From Gammaproteobacteria bacterium (lineage in GTDB: Bacteria > Pseudomonadota > Gammaproteobacteria > JAJDOJ01), in contig JALVEU010000088.1 in assembly GCA_027030565.1 (NCBI GenBank), forward strand, positions 1 through 14,599: a stretch of 14,599 nucleotides of DNA, read 5' to 3'. The position numbers and the translations under genes are program-made. The notes beneath the pieces were generated by a model that was not told the origin of the DNA, ran no database searches, and saw only the letters and a program-made list of their open reading frames with translations. Positions 1 through 7,469 of the stretch are shown piece by piece (the first letter of the stretch is position 1; each line of letters begins with the position of its first letter).

Positions 1-2222
1 GCGCCGAGGTCTGCCACCGTGAGACCGGCGGCCCGGGCCTGCGGCGTGAGCCGCACCACGAGTTGCTCACGGCCGTAGGGCAGATCGTCCTCCACGTCCG
101 AGACACCGGGCATGGCCTTGAGGGCCTCGGCGAGCGCCAGTGCCGCGGCCTTCACCTTCGCCGTGTCGCCCCCGGTGAGTCGCAGGCTCACGTCGCGTCC
201 CGGTGGTCCGGTACGTCGTTCCGTGATGGAAAAGTTCTCCACCCCCGCCGGCAGGCGCACCAGCGCACGCCACGTCTCGATGAACCTCCGGTTGCGCACG
301 CTGCGGTGGTCCGGGGGCGTCAGTTCCACCACCAGCCCGGCCAGTTGGTCGCCCCGCTGTCCGCCGACCGTCCCTTCCTGGAAATTGGTGCCCACCACCG
401 CCACCGCCGTCTCGATCAACCCACCCCCCAGGGCGGCCTCGGCGGCGCGCAGGGCGGCCTGCAGCTCACGCACGAAGGCCTCGGTGTGCGTCCGCGGGGT
501 GCCCGCGACCATGCCCACGTTGGCATAGATCACCTGCCCCTCGGGGGTCGGAAAGAAGGTGAACGACAGCCGCCCGCCCTTGAGCAGCCCGACGCTGACC
601 ATCAGCAGCCCCACGGCGGTGGCCAGGACCACCACGCGGTTGCGCAGACAACCGCGCACGAAGCGCCTGAACCATCGATCGCGGAACCGCTCGAAACCGC
701 GATCGAGCCGCTGGCGCAGGCGCGGCACCGCATTGGCGTCGATGTGCAGGAAGGCCTCGCGCAGGTGTCCCGGCAACACCAGGAAGGACTCCAGCAGCGA
801 GGCCACGATGACCGCCGAGACCACGAACGGAATGTCGAACAGGATCTTGCCGATGGGCCCCCCGATGAGCATCAGGGGCAGGAAGGCGGCCACGGTGGTG
901 AGCGACGAAGCCAGCACCGGGGCCAACATCCGCCGGGCTCCACCCTCGGCCGAGGTGAGCGCCGGCTCTCCCGCCTGGTAGTGGGCATAGGCGTCCTCGC
1001 CCACCACGATGGCGTCGTCGACGATGATGCCCAGGGCCATGATCAAGGCGAACAGCGAGACCATGTTGATGCTGCCGCCGGCCAGATACAGCAAGGCGAG
1101 CGTGGCGGCGAAGGAGGTGGGGATGCCCACTGCCACCCAGAAGGCGACTCGTCCGTTGAGGAACAGGTAGAGGATCGCGACCACCAGCACCAGACCCCCG
1201 GCCCCGTTCTTGAGCAGCAGCATGATGCGCTCGCGGATGAGCTGCCAAGTCTGGTCATAGACCCGCAGCTCCACAGTGGGCGGCAGAGTGGGAAGGGTAC
1301 GCTGCAGCCAATCCTGCAGAATGCGCGCCGCCCGCAGCGAGTGACCTTGCTCGGAGCGCCAGATGCGCATTTCCACCGCCGGCTGGTCATCGAACCACGC
1401 CTCGGCGCTCCTCGGCAGGGGCCGGCGCTGGATGGACGCCACGTCCCCGAGCAGGACATGGATTTCGGGGCCTTCGCGCAACGGCAGGCCGGCAAAGCCG
1501 GGACCCGAGCGACGCTGTTCCACCAGACGCAGCTCACGGGCCGCTTCGTCCTGAGCGGTCTCACCCGCCGGGATATCGTGGCTCTCGGCGTCCACTCGCC
1601 GGGCCACGGTGGGCAGATCCATGTCCAGACGGAGCTGGTCGGCCGTGGCGATCTGGATCGCCATCTCCTCGTCGGGCAGCCCGGTGAAGGTCACCCGGTC
1701 CACGCCCAGCGCCAACAGCTCGCGCTCGAACCGGCGCACCAGGGCCCGCAGCTCGCGGGGGGTGAGGTCTCCCGTGACCAGGAGCCGGGCGACGGGCTCG
1801 TAGCGCACCACCCGCGAGACCTCCGGACGCTCGGCTTCGACCGGCAGGTTGCGAAAGGCGTCCACCCGCTGCTTCACCTCGTCCAGGGCCAGGATGATGT
1901 CCGTGCCCTCCTTGAAGCGCAGGCTGATGGCGGCCACGCCTTGGGCCGAAGTGGAGGTCATCTCGTCGAGCCCATCGACGGTCTTCAGCTCCTGCTCCAG
2001 CGGCGTGGTGATGCCGGATTCCACGTCCTCCGGCGAAGCGCCGCTCCAGACCACCCGCACATTCACCACGTCGAGCTGGAAGTTGGGGAAGAACTGGACA
2101 TTGAGGCGCAACAGCGCCACCGCGCCGGCCAGCAGCATCATGAGCATCAGCAGATTGGCCGCCACGCGGTGATGGGCGAAGCGCCCGATCAGGTCACGGC
2201 GGTGGATGTACGGCGTGTTCAC
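1..2222 (-). CDS. RND-family efflux transporter permease (3' end missing)
   Basis: Inner-membrane, proton-driven RND pump subunit that would work with the adaptor encoded just upstream and with an outer-membrane TolC-type channel not present in this window. About 740 residues are visible; the family is usually about 1020-1050, so the last quarter lies beyond the left edge. The first transmembrane helix is at about residues 20-40, followed by the porter segment with an FFPN motif near 44-47. The central membrane block spans about 335-480 and holds GIIVDDAIVVGED (residues 398-410); D402 and D403 correspond to the proton-relay aspartates of AcrB helix 4. A second membrane entry near 540-560 begins the duplicated half. 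The start is GTG (2222-2220), which overlaps the adaptor stop as GTGA, a typical coupled arrangement. Substrate cannot be told from sequence. Family assignment is secure; drug versus other substrate class is open. Confidence 0.93.
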   Translation of the reverse strand, partial: MNTPYIHRRDLIGRFAHHRVAANLLMLMMLLAGAVALLRLNVQFFPNFQLDVVNVRVVWSGASPEDVESGITTPLEQELKTVDGLDEMTSTSAQGVAAISLRFKEGTDIILALDEVKQRVDAFRNLPVEAERPEVSRVVRYEPVARLLVTGDLTPRELRALVRRFERELLALGVDRVTFTGLPDEEMAIQIATADQLRLDMDLPTVARRVDAESHDIPAGETAQDEAARELRLVEQRRSGPGFAGLPLREGPEIHVLLGDVASIQRRPLPRSAEAWFDDQPAVEMRIWRSEQGHSLRAARILQDWLQRTLPTLPPTVELRVYDQTWQLIRERIMLLLKNGAGGLVLVVAILYLFLNGRVAFWVAVGIPTSFAATLALLYLAGGSINMVSLFALIMALGIIVDDAIVVGEDAYAHYQAGEPALTSAEGGARRMLAPVLASSLTTVAAFLPLMLIGGPIGKILFDIPFVVSAVIVASLLESFLVLPGHLREAFLHIDANAVPRLRQRLDRGFERFRDRWFRRFVRGCLRNRVVVLATAVGLLMVSVGLLKGGRLSFTFFPTPEGQVIYANVGMVAGTPRTHTEAFVRELQAALRAAEAALGGGLIETAVAVVGTNFQEGTVGGQRGDQLAGLVVELTPPDHRSVRNRRFIETWRALVRLPAGVENFSITERRTGPPGRDVSLRLTGGDTAKVKAAALALAEALKAMPGVSDVEDDLPYGREQLVVRLTPQARAAGLTVADLG

Positions 2223-3520
2223 CGCGCAGCAGTCCCCTGCCCCCGGTTCTCACCGTTGTTCGCGGTGACGATCTCCACGCGCAGCCCGTCCACGGCCTGC
2301 GGCAGATGTGTGACCACCACCCGATCGCCACGGCGCAGCGACGCCGAGCGCACCACCACCCAGGTGGTGCCGTCCGGACCGCGCCGATGCCCGGCCACTT
2401 CCACGGCGATCCGCTGCAGACGCCCGTCGCGGACCCGGTAGATCGTATCGCCCCCGTACAGCGCCGAGGCCGGCACCGCCACGCTCCCGGGCACCGGCGG
2501 CAATACCAGGTGCAGGGACACGATCGCACCGGGCTCCAGCGACCACGCCGGTCCGACGGAGAAGATGCCGGTCACGCCCACCGTCTCGGCCTCGCCGGAC
2601 AGCCGCTCCAGCCTCAGGTGCCCCGCGGGGGAAGACGCCTCGAGCCGTCCGCCGCTGCTCAGCACCTGGGCCACGGTGGCCCGGTACGGCTGGGGGATCA
2701 GCGCATGGACCTCCAGGCTGCGGCGGCTGTAGACCCGCGCGAGCACACGGCCGGGCTGGACCCACTCCCCGGGGGCCGCATCCACCTCGCTCACCACACC
2801 GTCGAAGGGCGCGCGCAGCACGCTGCGCTCCAGGGCGAGCCGCGCCGACCGCAAGGCCGCGTGGGCGCGCGCGAGGCGCGCCTCGATTTGCGCCACGCGC
2901 GCCTCGTGCGACTGGATCTCCAGCTCCTTGCCGATCCACTCCTGCTCAAGCCGGGCGAGGGTCTCGCGGGCCTGGTCCAGCGCCTGGTCACTGCCCAGGC
3001 CCTTGGACTTGAGTTCTCGCTGGCGGGCCACCTCGGCACGGGCGATGGCCACCCGCTCGCGTGCCGATTCCAGGCTGCGCAGGTCGGCCTCGTGTTTGAC
3101 CCGCTCCAGGGCACGCTGGGCCTCCAGATCCCGGACCTCGGACTCGGCCCGCTTCACGGCCGGCTCGAAGTCCCGTGGATCGAGGACCACCAGCAGGTCA
3201 CCCTGCGCCACACGCTCACCCTCTCGCACCAGCACCTCGGTGACCTGCGCGGCCCCGGGTGCCGCCAGATCGGCATCCTCGCGGGCCTTCACCCGGCCGT
3301 AGAGCGTCAGTTCCGGAGCGATGGACCCTGGTGCCACGGCGATCACCTCCACGCGCCATGCACGCTCTCCGGGTGGCGCCGCCGGCTGCTCGCGCCGTGT
3401 GGCCACCAGATAGACGGCCAGCGCCACGGCCGCCCCCAACAGGACCAACGCCACCAGACGGGGGCGTCGCGATCCGCCGCGGATCGGCGCATCGTCCTCG
3501 GGAAAGGACTTCGGGGTCAT
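2219..3520 (-). CDS. RND efflux periplasmic adaptor (membrane fusion protein, HlyD/AcrA type)
   Basis: Adaptor that links the RND permease to an outer-membrane channel. With the chosen ATG (3520-3518) it has 433 aa: a basic N-terminus, one transmembrane helix at about residues 21-41 (no lipobox, so a membrane-anchored rather than lipid-anchored adaptor), a first half-lipoyl segment around 90-116 (VLVREGERVAQGDLLVVLDP), a long charged alpha-helical hairpin at about 120-232, the second half-lipoyl segment (LRAPFDGVVSEV, about 235-246), then beta-barrel and membrane-proximal domains. The open frame continues upstream to 3706, but the earlier part looks like untranslated DNA and would push the membrane helix to residue 80 or so. 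The ribosome site before the chosen ATG is weak, so the start is less certain than the function. It is first in the pair and overlaps the permease gene by 4 nt. Confidence 0.92.
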   Translation of the reverse strand: MTPKSFPEDDAPIRGGSRRPRLVALVLLGAAVALAVYLVATRREQPAAPPGERAWRVEVIAVAPGSIAPELTLYGRVKAREDADLAAPGAAQVTEVLVREGERVAQGDLLVVLDPRDFEPAVKRAESEVRDLEAQRALERVKHEADLRSLESARERVAIARAEVARQRELKSKGLGSDQALDQARETLARLEQEWIGKELEIQSHEARVAQIEARLARAHAALRSARLALERSVLRAPFDGVVSEVDAAPGEWVQPGRVLARVYSRRSLEVHALIPQPYRATVAQVLSSGGRLEASSPAGHLRLERLSGEAETVGVTGIFSVGPAWSLEPGAIVSLHLVLPPVPGSVAVPASALYGGDTIYRVRDGRLQRIAVEVAGHRRGPDGTTWVVVRSASLRRGDRVVVTHLPQAVDGLRVEIVTANNGENRGQGTAAR

Positions 3521-3818
3521 GGGCAGATGTCTCGAGTCCAGAAGCCGGCCGGTTTTTGGCACGAAGCGGCATATGGTATACCCGTTGCCGTCCCACATCC
3601 GGCGCGGATTCGGTGCGCCAGGCAGGGTTTCCGCCCCTCTGACCAGGGGCTGCGGCGCACCCTCCCCCGCTTTGGTCGAAGCGGGCGCGTCCCGCGTCCC
3701 GTGCATTCAAATCGACCGTTCAGCCCGCAACTGCACGAAAACCGGTGCAAACATGCGGGAACTTTCCACACAATGATGAACCAACGTATTGCAATGCTCT
3801 GTGGAGATCGAGTCCGTG
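3521..3818. other. Divergent intergenic region, probable promoters for both sides
   Basis: This 298-bp gap lies between the divergently transcribed adaptor gene and the receiver-domain gene. No convincing gene was found in it; the frames that cross it on either strand read as low-complexity shadow sequence. Its right part (about 3700-3800) is visibly richer in A and T than the surrounding coding DNA. A TATACC element on the minus strand around 3577 could serve the efflux pair, but no clear -35 partner is visible. The words ATTCAAAT (3705-3712) and GTGCAAACAT (3745-3754) both recur, in the same order but adjacent, in the promoter of the DUF2892 gene at 10263-10280. Confidence 0.5.
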
Positions 3819-5108
3819 ATGAAAGCCCTGGTCGTCGACGATTCAAAACTGGCACGGGTCAAGCTGGGCAAGCTGCTCAAGGAACGCGGGATCGAGGTCG
3901 ATACCGCCGAATCGGGTGAGGAGGCCATCGAGCGCGCCCGTCGCGATCCGCCGAACGTGATCTTCATGGACCACCAGATGCCCAGCATGGACGGGATCGA
4001 GGCCATGAAGCTCATCAAGAGCGATCCCAAGACCCGTAACGTGCCGGTCATCATGTGCACCGGGCAGGACGAGGCCGCGTTCCGCGAGATGGCGGCAAGC
4101 CACGGGGCGGTGGGCGTACTCACCAAACCGCCGGTGCTGGAGGACCTCGACCGCCTGCTGTCAGAGGCCGCGGTGCCGGAAGAGACGACCCCGGCCGAGG
4201 CCCCCACGCAGCCTGCCGCCGAGATCCACGAGATCCTGGAACGCATCACACGCATCGAGGCCCGCGTGCCGGCGCCCGAGCACATCGAGGAGCAGATCGC
4301 CGCGGTATCCGAGTCCTTGCGTACCGCCATCCGCAACATGGAGGAGGAGATCGAGACCCGGCTGGCGACCATCGCCGACGAGCTGTCCACACCGGGACTG
4401 GACGCCGCCAGCATCGCCGAAGAAGCGGCCCAGCGGGCCGGCGAACAGGTGGCGCGGCGCTTCGCGCAGTTCGAACACCGGATCAAGGAGCTGGAAACGG
4501 CGCTGGAGGCCGCGATCTCTCAGGAGGGCCGCGGGCCGGACCCCGACAGCCTCGCGGAGCAGGCGGCGGCCCGCATCGAGGCCGGTCTCGGGGAACGCCT
4601 GGAACCCCTGGAACGCAAGCTCTCCGAGATCGAGGCCAGTCTCAGCGCGGAGATCGAGGGCCTGGTCCAGCGCACGGTCTCCGAGATCCCGGCGCCACCC
4701 GCAGTACTCGGCGACGGCGAGCTCGAACGGGTCAAGGCGGTGGCCGAATCCACGGCCCAACGGATCGCCCAGCAGGCCGTGCGGGAGCAGGAGGCACCGG
4801 CGGCCTCGGCCATCAGCGAGGAGCTGGAGGCGGAACTACGCGCCCTCAGCGAGGAGATCGCCCGCGAGACCGCTCGTGCCACGAGCCAGAGCGAGGCGCA
4901 GCGGGTGGTGGAGGCCCATCTGTCGGCGGTGCAGGAGAGCGAACCCGGCAATGGCAAGGACGAGACCATCGCGAGGGTCGATGCCGTGTTGCGCGAGCTG
5001 CGTGAAGTCCGCGAGCAAAACCAGGGCCTGCGCAGACAAGTCTACGTGGCCTGGGTGCTCGCCGCAGCGGCCATCGCCGCTGCCATCGCACTGCCCCTGG
5101 TCCTGTGA
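3819..5108 (+). CDS. CheY-like receiver domain with long coiled coil and C-terminal membrane anchor
   Basis: The protein has 429 aa from ATG 3819, with GGAG at 3803-3806 as a loosely spaced ribosome site; TTG 3789 and GTG 3816 are in frame but less likely. Residues 1-115 form a complete receiver domain: acidic pair D7/D8, phospho-acceptor D51 in IFMDHQMPSMDG, T81 and K103 (LTKPP). Residues 115-135 are an acidic, proline-rich linker. Residues about 135-405 are charged and heptad-rich, with repeated segments of the type IEARVPAPEHIEEQI and LSEIEASLSAEIEGL, typical of a coiled coil. The last 20 or so residues (about 410-429, VAWVLAAAAIAAAIALPLVL) form one hydrophobic helix that ends the protein. 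There is no DNA-binding, GGDEF, EAL or HPt output domain. The inference is a phosphorylation-controlled scaffold tethered to the inner membrane, with the receiver in the cytoplasm. The partner histidine kinase is not in this window, and the specific function is not recognised. Confidence 0.85.
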   Translation: MKALVVDDSKLARVKLGKLLKERGIEVDTAESGEEAIERARRDPPNVIFMDHQMPSMDGIEAMKLIKSDPKTRNVPVIMCTGQDEAAFREMAASHGAVGVLTKPPVLEDLDRLLSEAAVPEETTPAEAPTQPAAEIHEILERITRIEARVPAPEHIEEQIAAVSESLRTAIRNMEEEIETRLATIADELSTPGLDAASIAEEAAQRAGEQVARRFAQFEHRIKELETALEAAISQEGRGPDPDSLAEQAAARIEAGLGERLEPLERKLSEIEASLSAEIEGLVQRTVSEIPAPPAVLGDGELERVKAVAESTAQRIAQQAVREQEAPAASAISEELEAELRALSEEIARETARATSQSEAQRVVEAHLSAVQESEPGNGKDETIARVDAVLRELREVREQNQGLRRQVYVAWVLAAAAIAAAIALPLVL

Positions 5109-5109
5109 C

Positions 5110-5123
5110 ACGCCGCGCGGCGT
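5110..5123. repeat. Perfect 14-nt palindrome between convergent genes
   Basis: ACGCCGCGCGGCGT reads the same on both strands and sits in the 42-bp gap between the convergent stops of the receiver gene and the lipoprotein gene. It could fold as a 5-bp stem with a GCGC loop and act as a weak bidirectional transcription end, but neither side has a T-tract, so the terminator role is only a possibility. Confidence 0.3.
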
Positions 5124-5150
5124 CGGGTCTGCAGGGTGGCGCGGCCCGGC

Positions 5151-5456
5151 TCAATACCCGGTTTCGTCTACGAACCCCTGGAGGCGCCGCTGTCCCCTGG
5201 CACACTCCTCGACGCCCCGGTTCCAGCCCTGGCGGTAGGGTATCTCCGCCCGGTACCGGGCCGCGTCCTTGACGTACGCGTAACGGGTGTCACCGGCACG
5301 AAACAGGCCCGTCCTGCAACCGTCCGTGTAGCCGTCGATGTAGGCGGGCGGCCTGCCCTCCTCGGCCAGATCTTCGCGAACGCTCTGCTCCGAGCACGCC
5401 ACCAGTGCAAAGGCGAGGAGGGCGAACACCGCCCCGCATCCGCTGTGCCTATCCAT
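5151..5456 (-). CDS. Small predicted lipoprotein of unknown function
   Basis: The protein has 101 aa from ATG 5456-5454. It has a lipoprotein signal peptide: short charged N-terminus, hydrophobic stretch (residues 8-19) and lipobox LVAC with C21 as the lipidated cysteine. The next residue is serine, not aspartate, which favours outer-membrane sorting. The mature part is about 80 aa, polar, and carries two related motifs: AYIDGYTDGCRTG and PYRQGWNRGVEECARG. Both fit Y-x-x-G-[YW]-x-x-G followed by a cysteine and a glycine, so the two cysteines may form a disulfide. The gene converges with the receiver gene and diverges from pgl. The frame is open farther upstream (in-frame ATG at 5483-5481), but the chosen start puts the signal peptide at the N-terminus. 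No function is proposed; small size and no close recognition keep confidence moderate. Confidence 0.7.
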   Translation of the reverse strand: MDRHSGCGAVFALLAFALVACSEQSVREDLAEEGRPPAYIDGYTDGCRTGLFRAGDTRYAYVKDAARYRAEIPYRQGWNRGVEECARGQRRLQGFVDETGY

Positions 5457-5520
5457 ATAAAAACCCGGATCCCCGATGTCCATACTTGCACTCATGGTAC
5501 CGTGTCCCGAGACTCTTTGA

Positions 5521-5537
5521 GCTGCCGCGGCGGCAGC
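5521..5537. repeat. GC-rich hairpin upstream of pgl
   Basis: GCTGCCG and CGGCAGC are separated by CGG, giving a perfect 7-bp inverted repeat 9 nt before the strong pgl ribosome site (AGGAGG, 5547-5552). It lies in the 106-bp divergent gap between the lipoprotein gene and pgl. It could be a leader hairpin or an operator. No convincing -10/-35 pair was found in this gap. Confidence 0.4.
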
Positions 5538-5562
5538 CCACCGTACAGGAGGACACAAGGGC

Positions 5563-6297
5563 ATGAACACGGCCTGGCTGCGCTGGCACGTATTGGAGGA
5601 TCCCGAGGCGGTGGCCCACGCGGTCGCCCGGCGGATCCTGCGCGCAGCCGAGCGCGCCCAGGAAGACCGCGGGAGGTTCCGCATCGTCCTGGCGGGGGGT
5701 ACCACACCCCGGCGCACCTACCAGATCCTGGCCCGCGCCCAGTCCGACTGGTCGCGTTGGGCCGTCTACTTCGGTGACGAGCGCTGTCTGCCGCGCGAGC
5801 ATCCGGAGCGCAATAGCCGCATGGCGGCCGAGGCCTGGCTGGACCACGTGCCGATCCCGGCCACCCACATCCACCCCATCCCCGCCGAGCTCGGCCCGCT
5901 CGAGGCGGCGCACCGTTACGCCGCGGTGGTCGCCCAGGCCGTGCCCTTCGACTTGGTGCTACTGGGGGTTGGGGAGGATGGCCACACCGCCAGCCTGTTT
6001 CCAGGGCAGGAACACGATCCCGAGGAGTGGGTCCATGCCGTGTTCGACGCCCCGAAACCACCCCCGGAACGCGTGACTCTGAGCGTGCGGGCCTTGAGTG
6101 CCGCGCACGAGGCCCACGCGTTGGTCACGGGCCCGTCCAAATGCGGGGCCGTGCACCGCTGGCGGACCGGCGAAGACCTGCCCATCGCCCGGGTGCGCAG
6201 CCACACCGGGCTGGACGCCTGGCTGGACCGGGCCGCCGACGCTTGCGGCTATACTGCGCATCCATCGACCGAGAGTCCAGGGAGTGAACGTTCATGA
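5563..6297 (+). CDS. pgl: 6-phosphogluconolactonase
   Basis: This cytosolic enzyme of the oxidative pentose phosphate pathway hydrolyses 6-phosphoglucono-1,5-lactone to 6-phosphogluconate. The protein has 244 aa, normal for the DevB/SOL (isomerase-fold) type. Visible motifs are the phosphate-binding LAGGTTPRRTY (residues 43-53), VYFGDERCLP (68-77) and LLGVGEDGHTASLFPG (133-148) with the catalytic-type H141, plus the SVRALSAA segment (174-181). The start is well supported: AGGAGG at 5547-5552, 10 nt before ATG. The stop overlaps the start of the SQR-like gene as ATGA. Glucose-6-phosphate dehydrogenase and 6-phosphogluconate dehydrogenase genes, frequent neighbours in other genomes, are not seen here. 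Confidence 0.93.
   Translation: MNTAWLRWHVLEDPEAVAHAVARRILRAAERAQEDRGRFRIVLAGGTTPRRTYQILARAQSDWSRWAVYFGDERCLPREHPERNSRMAAEAWLDHVPIPATHIHPIPAELGPLEAAHRYAAVVAQAVPFDLVLLGVGEDGHTASLFPGQEHDPEEWVHAVFDAPKPPPERVTLSVRALSAAHEAHALVTGPSKCGAVHRWRTGEDLPIARVRSHTGLDAWLDRAADACGYTAHPSTESPGSERS
6250..6255 (+). promoter_or_regulatory. Candidate -10 element (TATACT) before the SQR-like gene
   Basis: TATACT followed by a GC-rich GCGC stretch lies inside the end of pgl, 38 nt before the next start codon. No good -35 hexamer lies 16-18 bp upstream, so this is a weak internal-promoter candidate. It resembles other -10-like elements in this window. Confidence 0.25.
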
Positions 6298-7424
6298 GCC
6301 ACGTAGTGATCGTCGGATCCGGGTTCGGGGGCTGCACGGCCGTGCGCAAGCTGCGCAAGCAGGGCTTCGATGGGCACATCACCTTGGTCTCGCCCCGTCC
6401 CGAGCTCTTCTATTATCCGAGCCTCATCTGGGTGCCGTCGGGCCACCGCTCGGAGGCCGACCTGCGTATCGATCTGCACGGATTCCTGGCCAAGCACCAG
6501 GTGACACACCACGCGGCTCGGGCCACGGGCCTGCGTTCCCGGGACAACGTGCTTCTCACCGACGCCGGGGAACTCACCTACGACTGGCTGCTCATCGCCA
6601 GTGGTGGGGGCTATTTGCGCAAGCTGCCCGGGATCGAGCACGCCCACATCGTCTGCGAGGGTTGGGAGACGGTGAAGGCCTACAGTGACAAGCTCCTGGC
6701 CCTGGACTCGGGCCGCCTCGCCTTCGGTTTCGCCGGCAATCCCAAGGAGCCGGCGGCCATGCGCGGCGGGCCCATCTTCGAGTTCCTGTTCGGGGTGGAC
6801 ACCCTGCTGCGCACCCAGGGCCGGCGCGACCGCTTCCAGATCACCTTCTTCAGCCCCGCACCCAAACCGGGGGCACGGTTGGGCGAAAAGGCCGTGGAAC
6901 GTCTGCTCTCCCGGATGCGCCGACAGGACATCCACACCCACCTGGGCCACAAACTGGTCCGGTTCGAGGCCGACAAGGTGGTGACCGAGGGGGGCGAGGT
7001 GCCCGCCGACCTCATCGCGTTCATTCCGGGGATGACCGGTCCGGCGTTCGCGGCCGAGACTGACCTGCCCTTGTCCGAGGGCGGTTTCTTCAAGGCCGAC
7101 GAGACCTGCCGGTCGCCGGGCGCCCCAAACGTCTACATTGCGGGCGACTGCGGGAGCTTCCCAGGGCCGGACTGGCGTCCCAAGCAGGCACACATGGCCG
7201 ACCTGCAGGCCGAGGCTGCCGTGAAAAACATCCTCGCCGCCATGGCGGGCCGGCCGGCCCACCATCGGTTCAAGACAGAGCTGATCTGCATCATCGATTC
7301 CCTGAGCACCGGCGTGCTGGTCTACCGGGATGACAGACGCAACTTCCAGTTGCCGGGCAAACCCTTCCACTGGGCCAAGGTCCTCTTCGAAAAGTCCTAT
7401 CTGCGGCCCTACACCAATCCCTGA
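6294..7424 (+). CDS. Sulfide:quinone oxidoreductase-like FAD flavoprotein
   Basis: The protein has 376 aa and belongs to the disulfide-reductase-fold flavoprotein superfamily of SQR and flavocytochrome c sulfide dehydrogenase. Visible are the N-terminal FAD dinucleotide motif GSGFGG (residues 8-13), SPRPELFYYPS (33-43), the second FAD motif VYIAGDCGSF (280-289), and an SQR-like C-terminus (ICIIDSLSTG at 331-340, then HWAKVLFEKSYL at 359-370) that would sit on the membrane near the quinone. Cysteines are C14, C121, C272, C286 and C332. By my eye alignment C121 and C332 match two of the three redox cysteines of A. ferrooxidans-type SQR (128 and 356), while the middle one (160) falls in PAAMRGGPIFEF (153-164), which has no cysteine. 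It may be a divergent SQR type or a related reductase. AGGGAG at 6279-6284 is its ribosome site; the ATG overlaps the pgl stop by 4 nt. Confidence 0.85.
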   Translation: MSHVVIVGSGFGGCTAVRKLRKQGFDGHITLVSPRPELFYYPSLIWVPSGHRSEADLRIDLHGFLAKHQVTHHAARATGLRSRDNVLLTDAGELTYDWLLIASGGGYLRKLPGIEHAHIVCEGWETVKAYSDKLLALDSGRLAFGFAGNPKEPAAMRGGPIFEFLFGVDTLLRTQGRRDRFQITFFSPAPKPGARLGEKAVERLLSRMRRQDIHTHLGHKLVRFEADKVVTEGGEVPADLIAFIPGMTGPAFAAETDLPLSEGGFFKADETCRSPGAPNVYIAGDCGSFPGPDWRPKQAHMADLQAEAAVKNILAAMAGRPAHHRFKTELICIIDSLSTGVLVYRDDRRNFQLPGKPFHWAKVLFEKSYLRPYTNP

Positions 7425-7469
7425 CGGCCGGCCGTGGGCGGCGGACGATCCCCTTCCGGCACGGATCCC

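Noticed and set aside
63..2441. 792-codon plus-strand open frame opposite the RND permease
   Set aside because: It is rich in His, Gln, Arg and Gly with no recognisable domain, and it mirrors a clear RND permease and adaptor end on the other strand. Long antisense frames are expected in GC-rich coding DNA.
2306..3919. 537-codon plus-strand open frame crossing the adaptor gene and the divergent promoter region
   Set aside because: It overlaps the adaptor gene antisense and runs out of frame into the receiver gene; no domain or ribosome site supports it.
6249..7370. 373-codon minus-strand open frame opposite the SQR-like gene
   Set aside because: The opposite strand encodes a flavoprotein with both FAD motifs; this frame has no family features.
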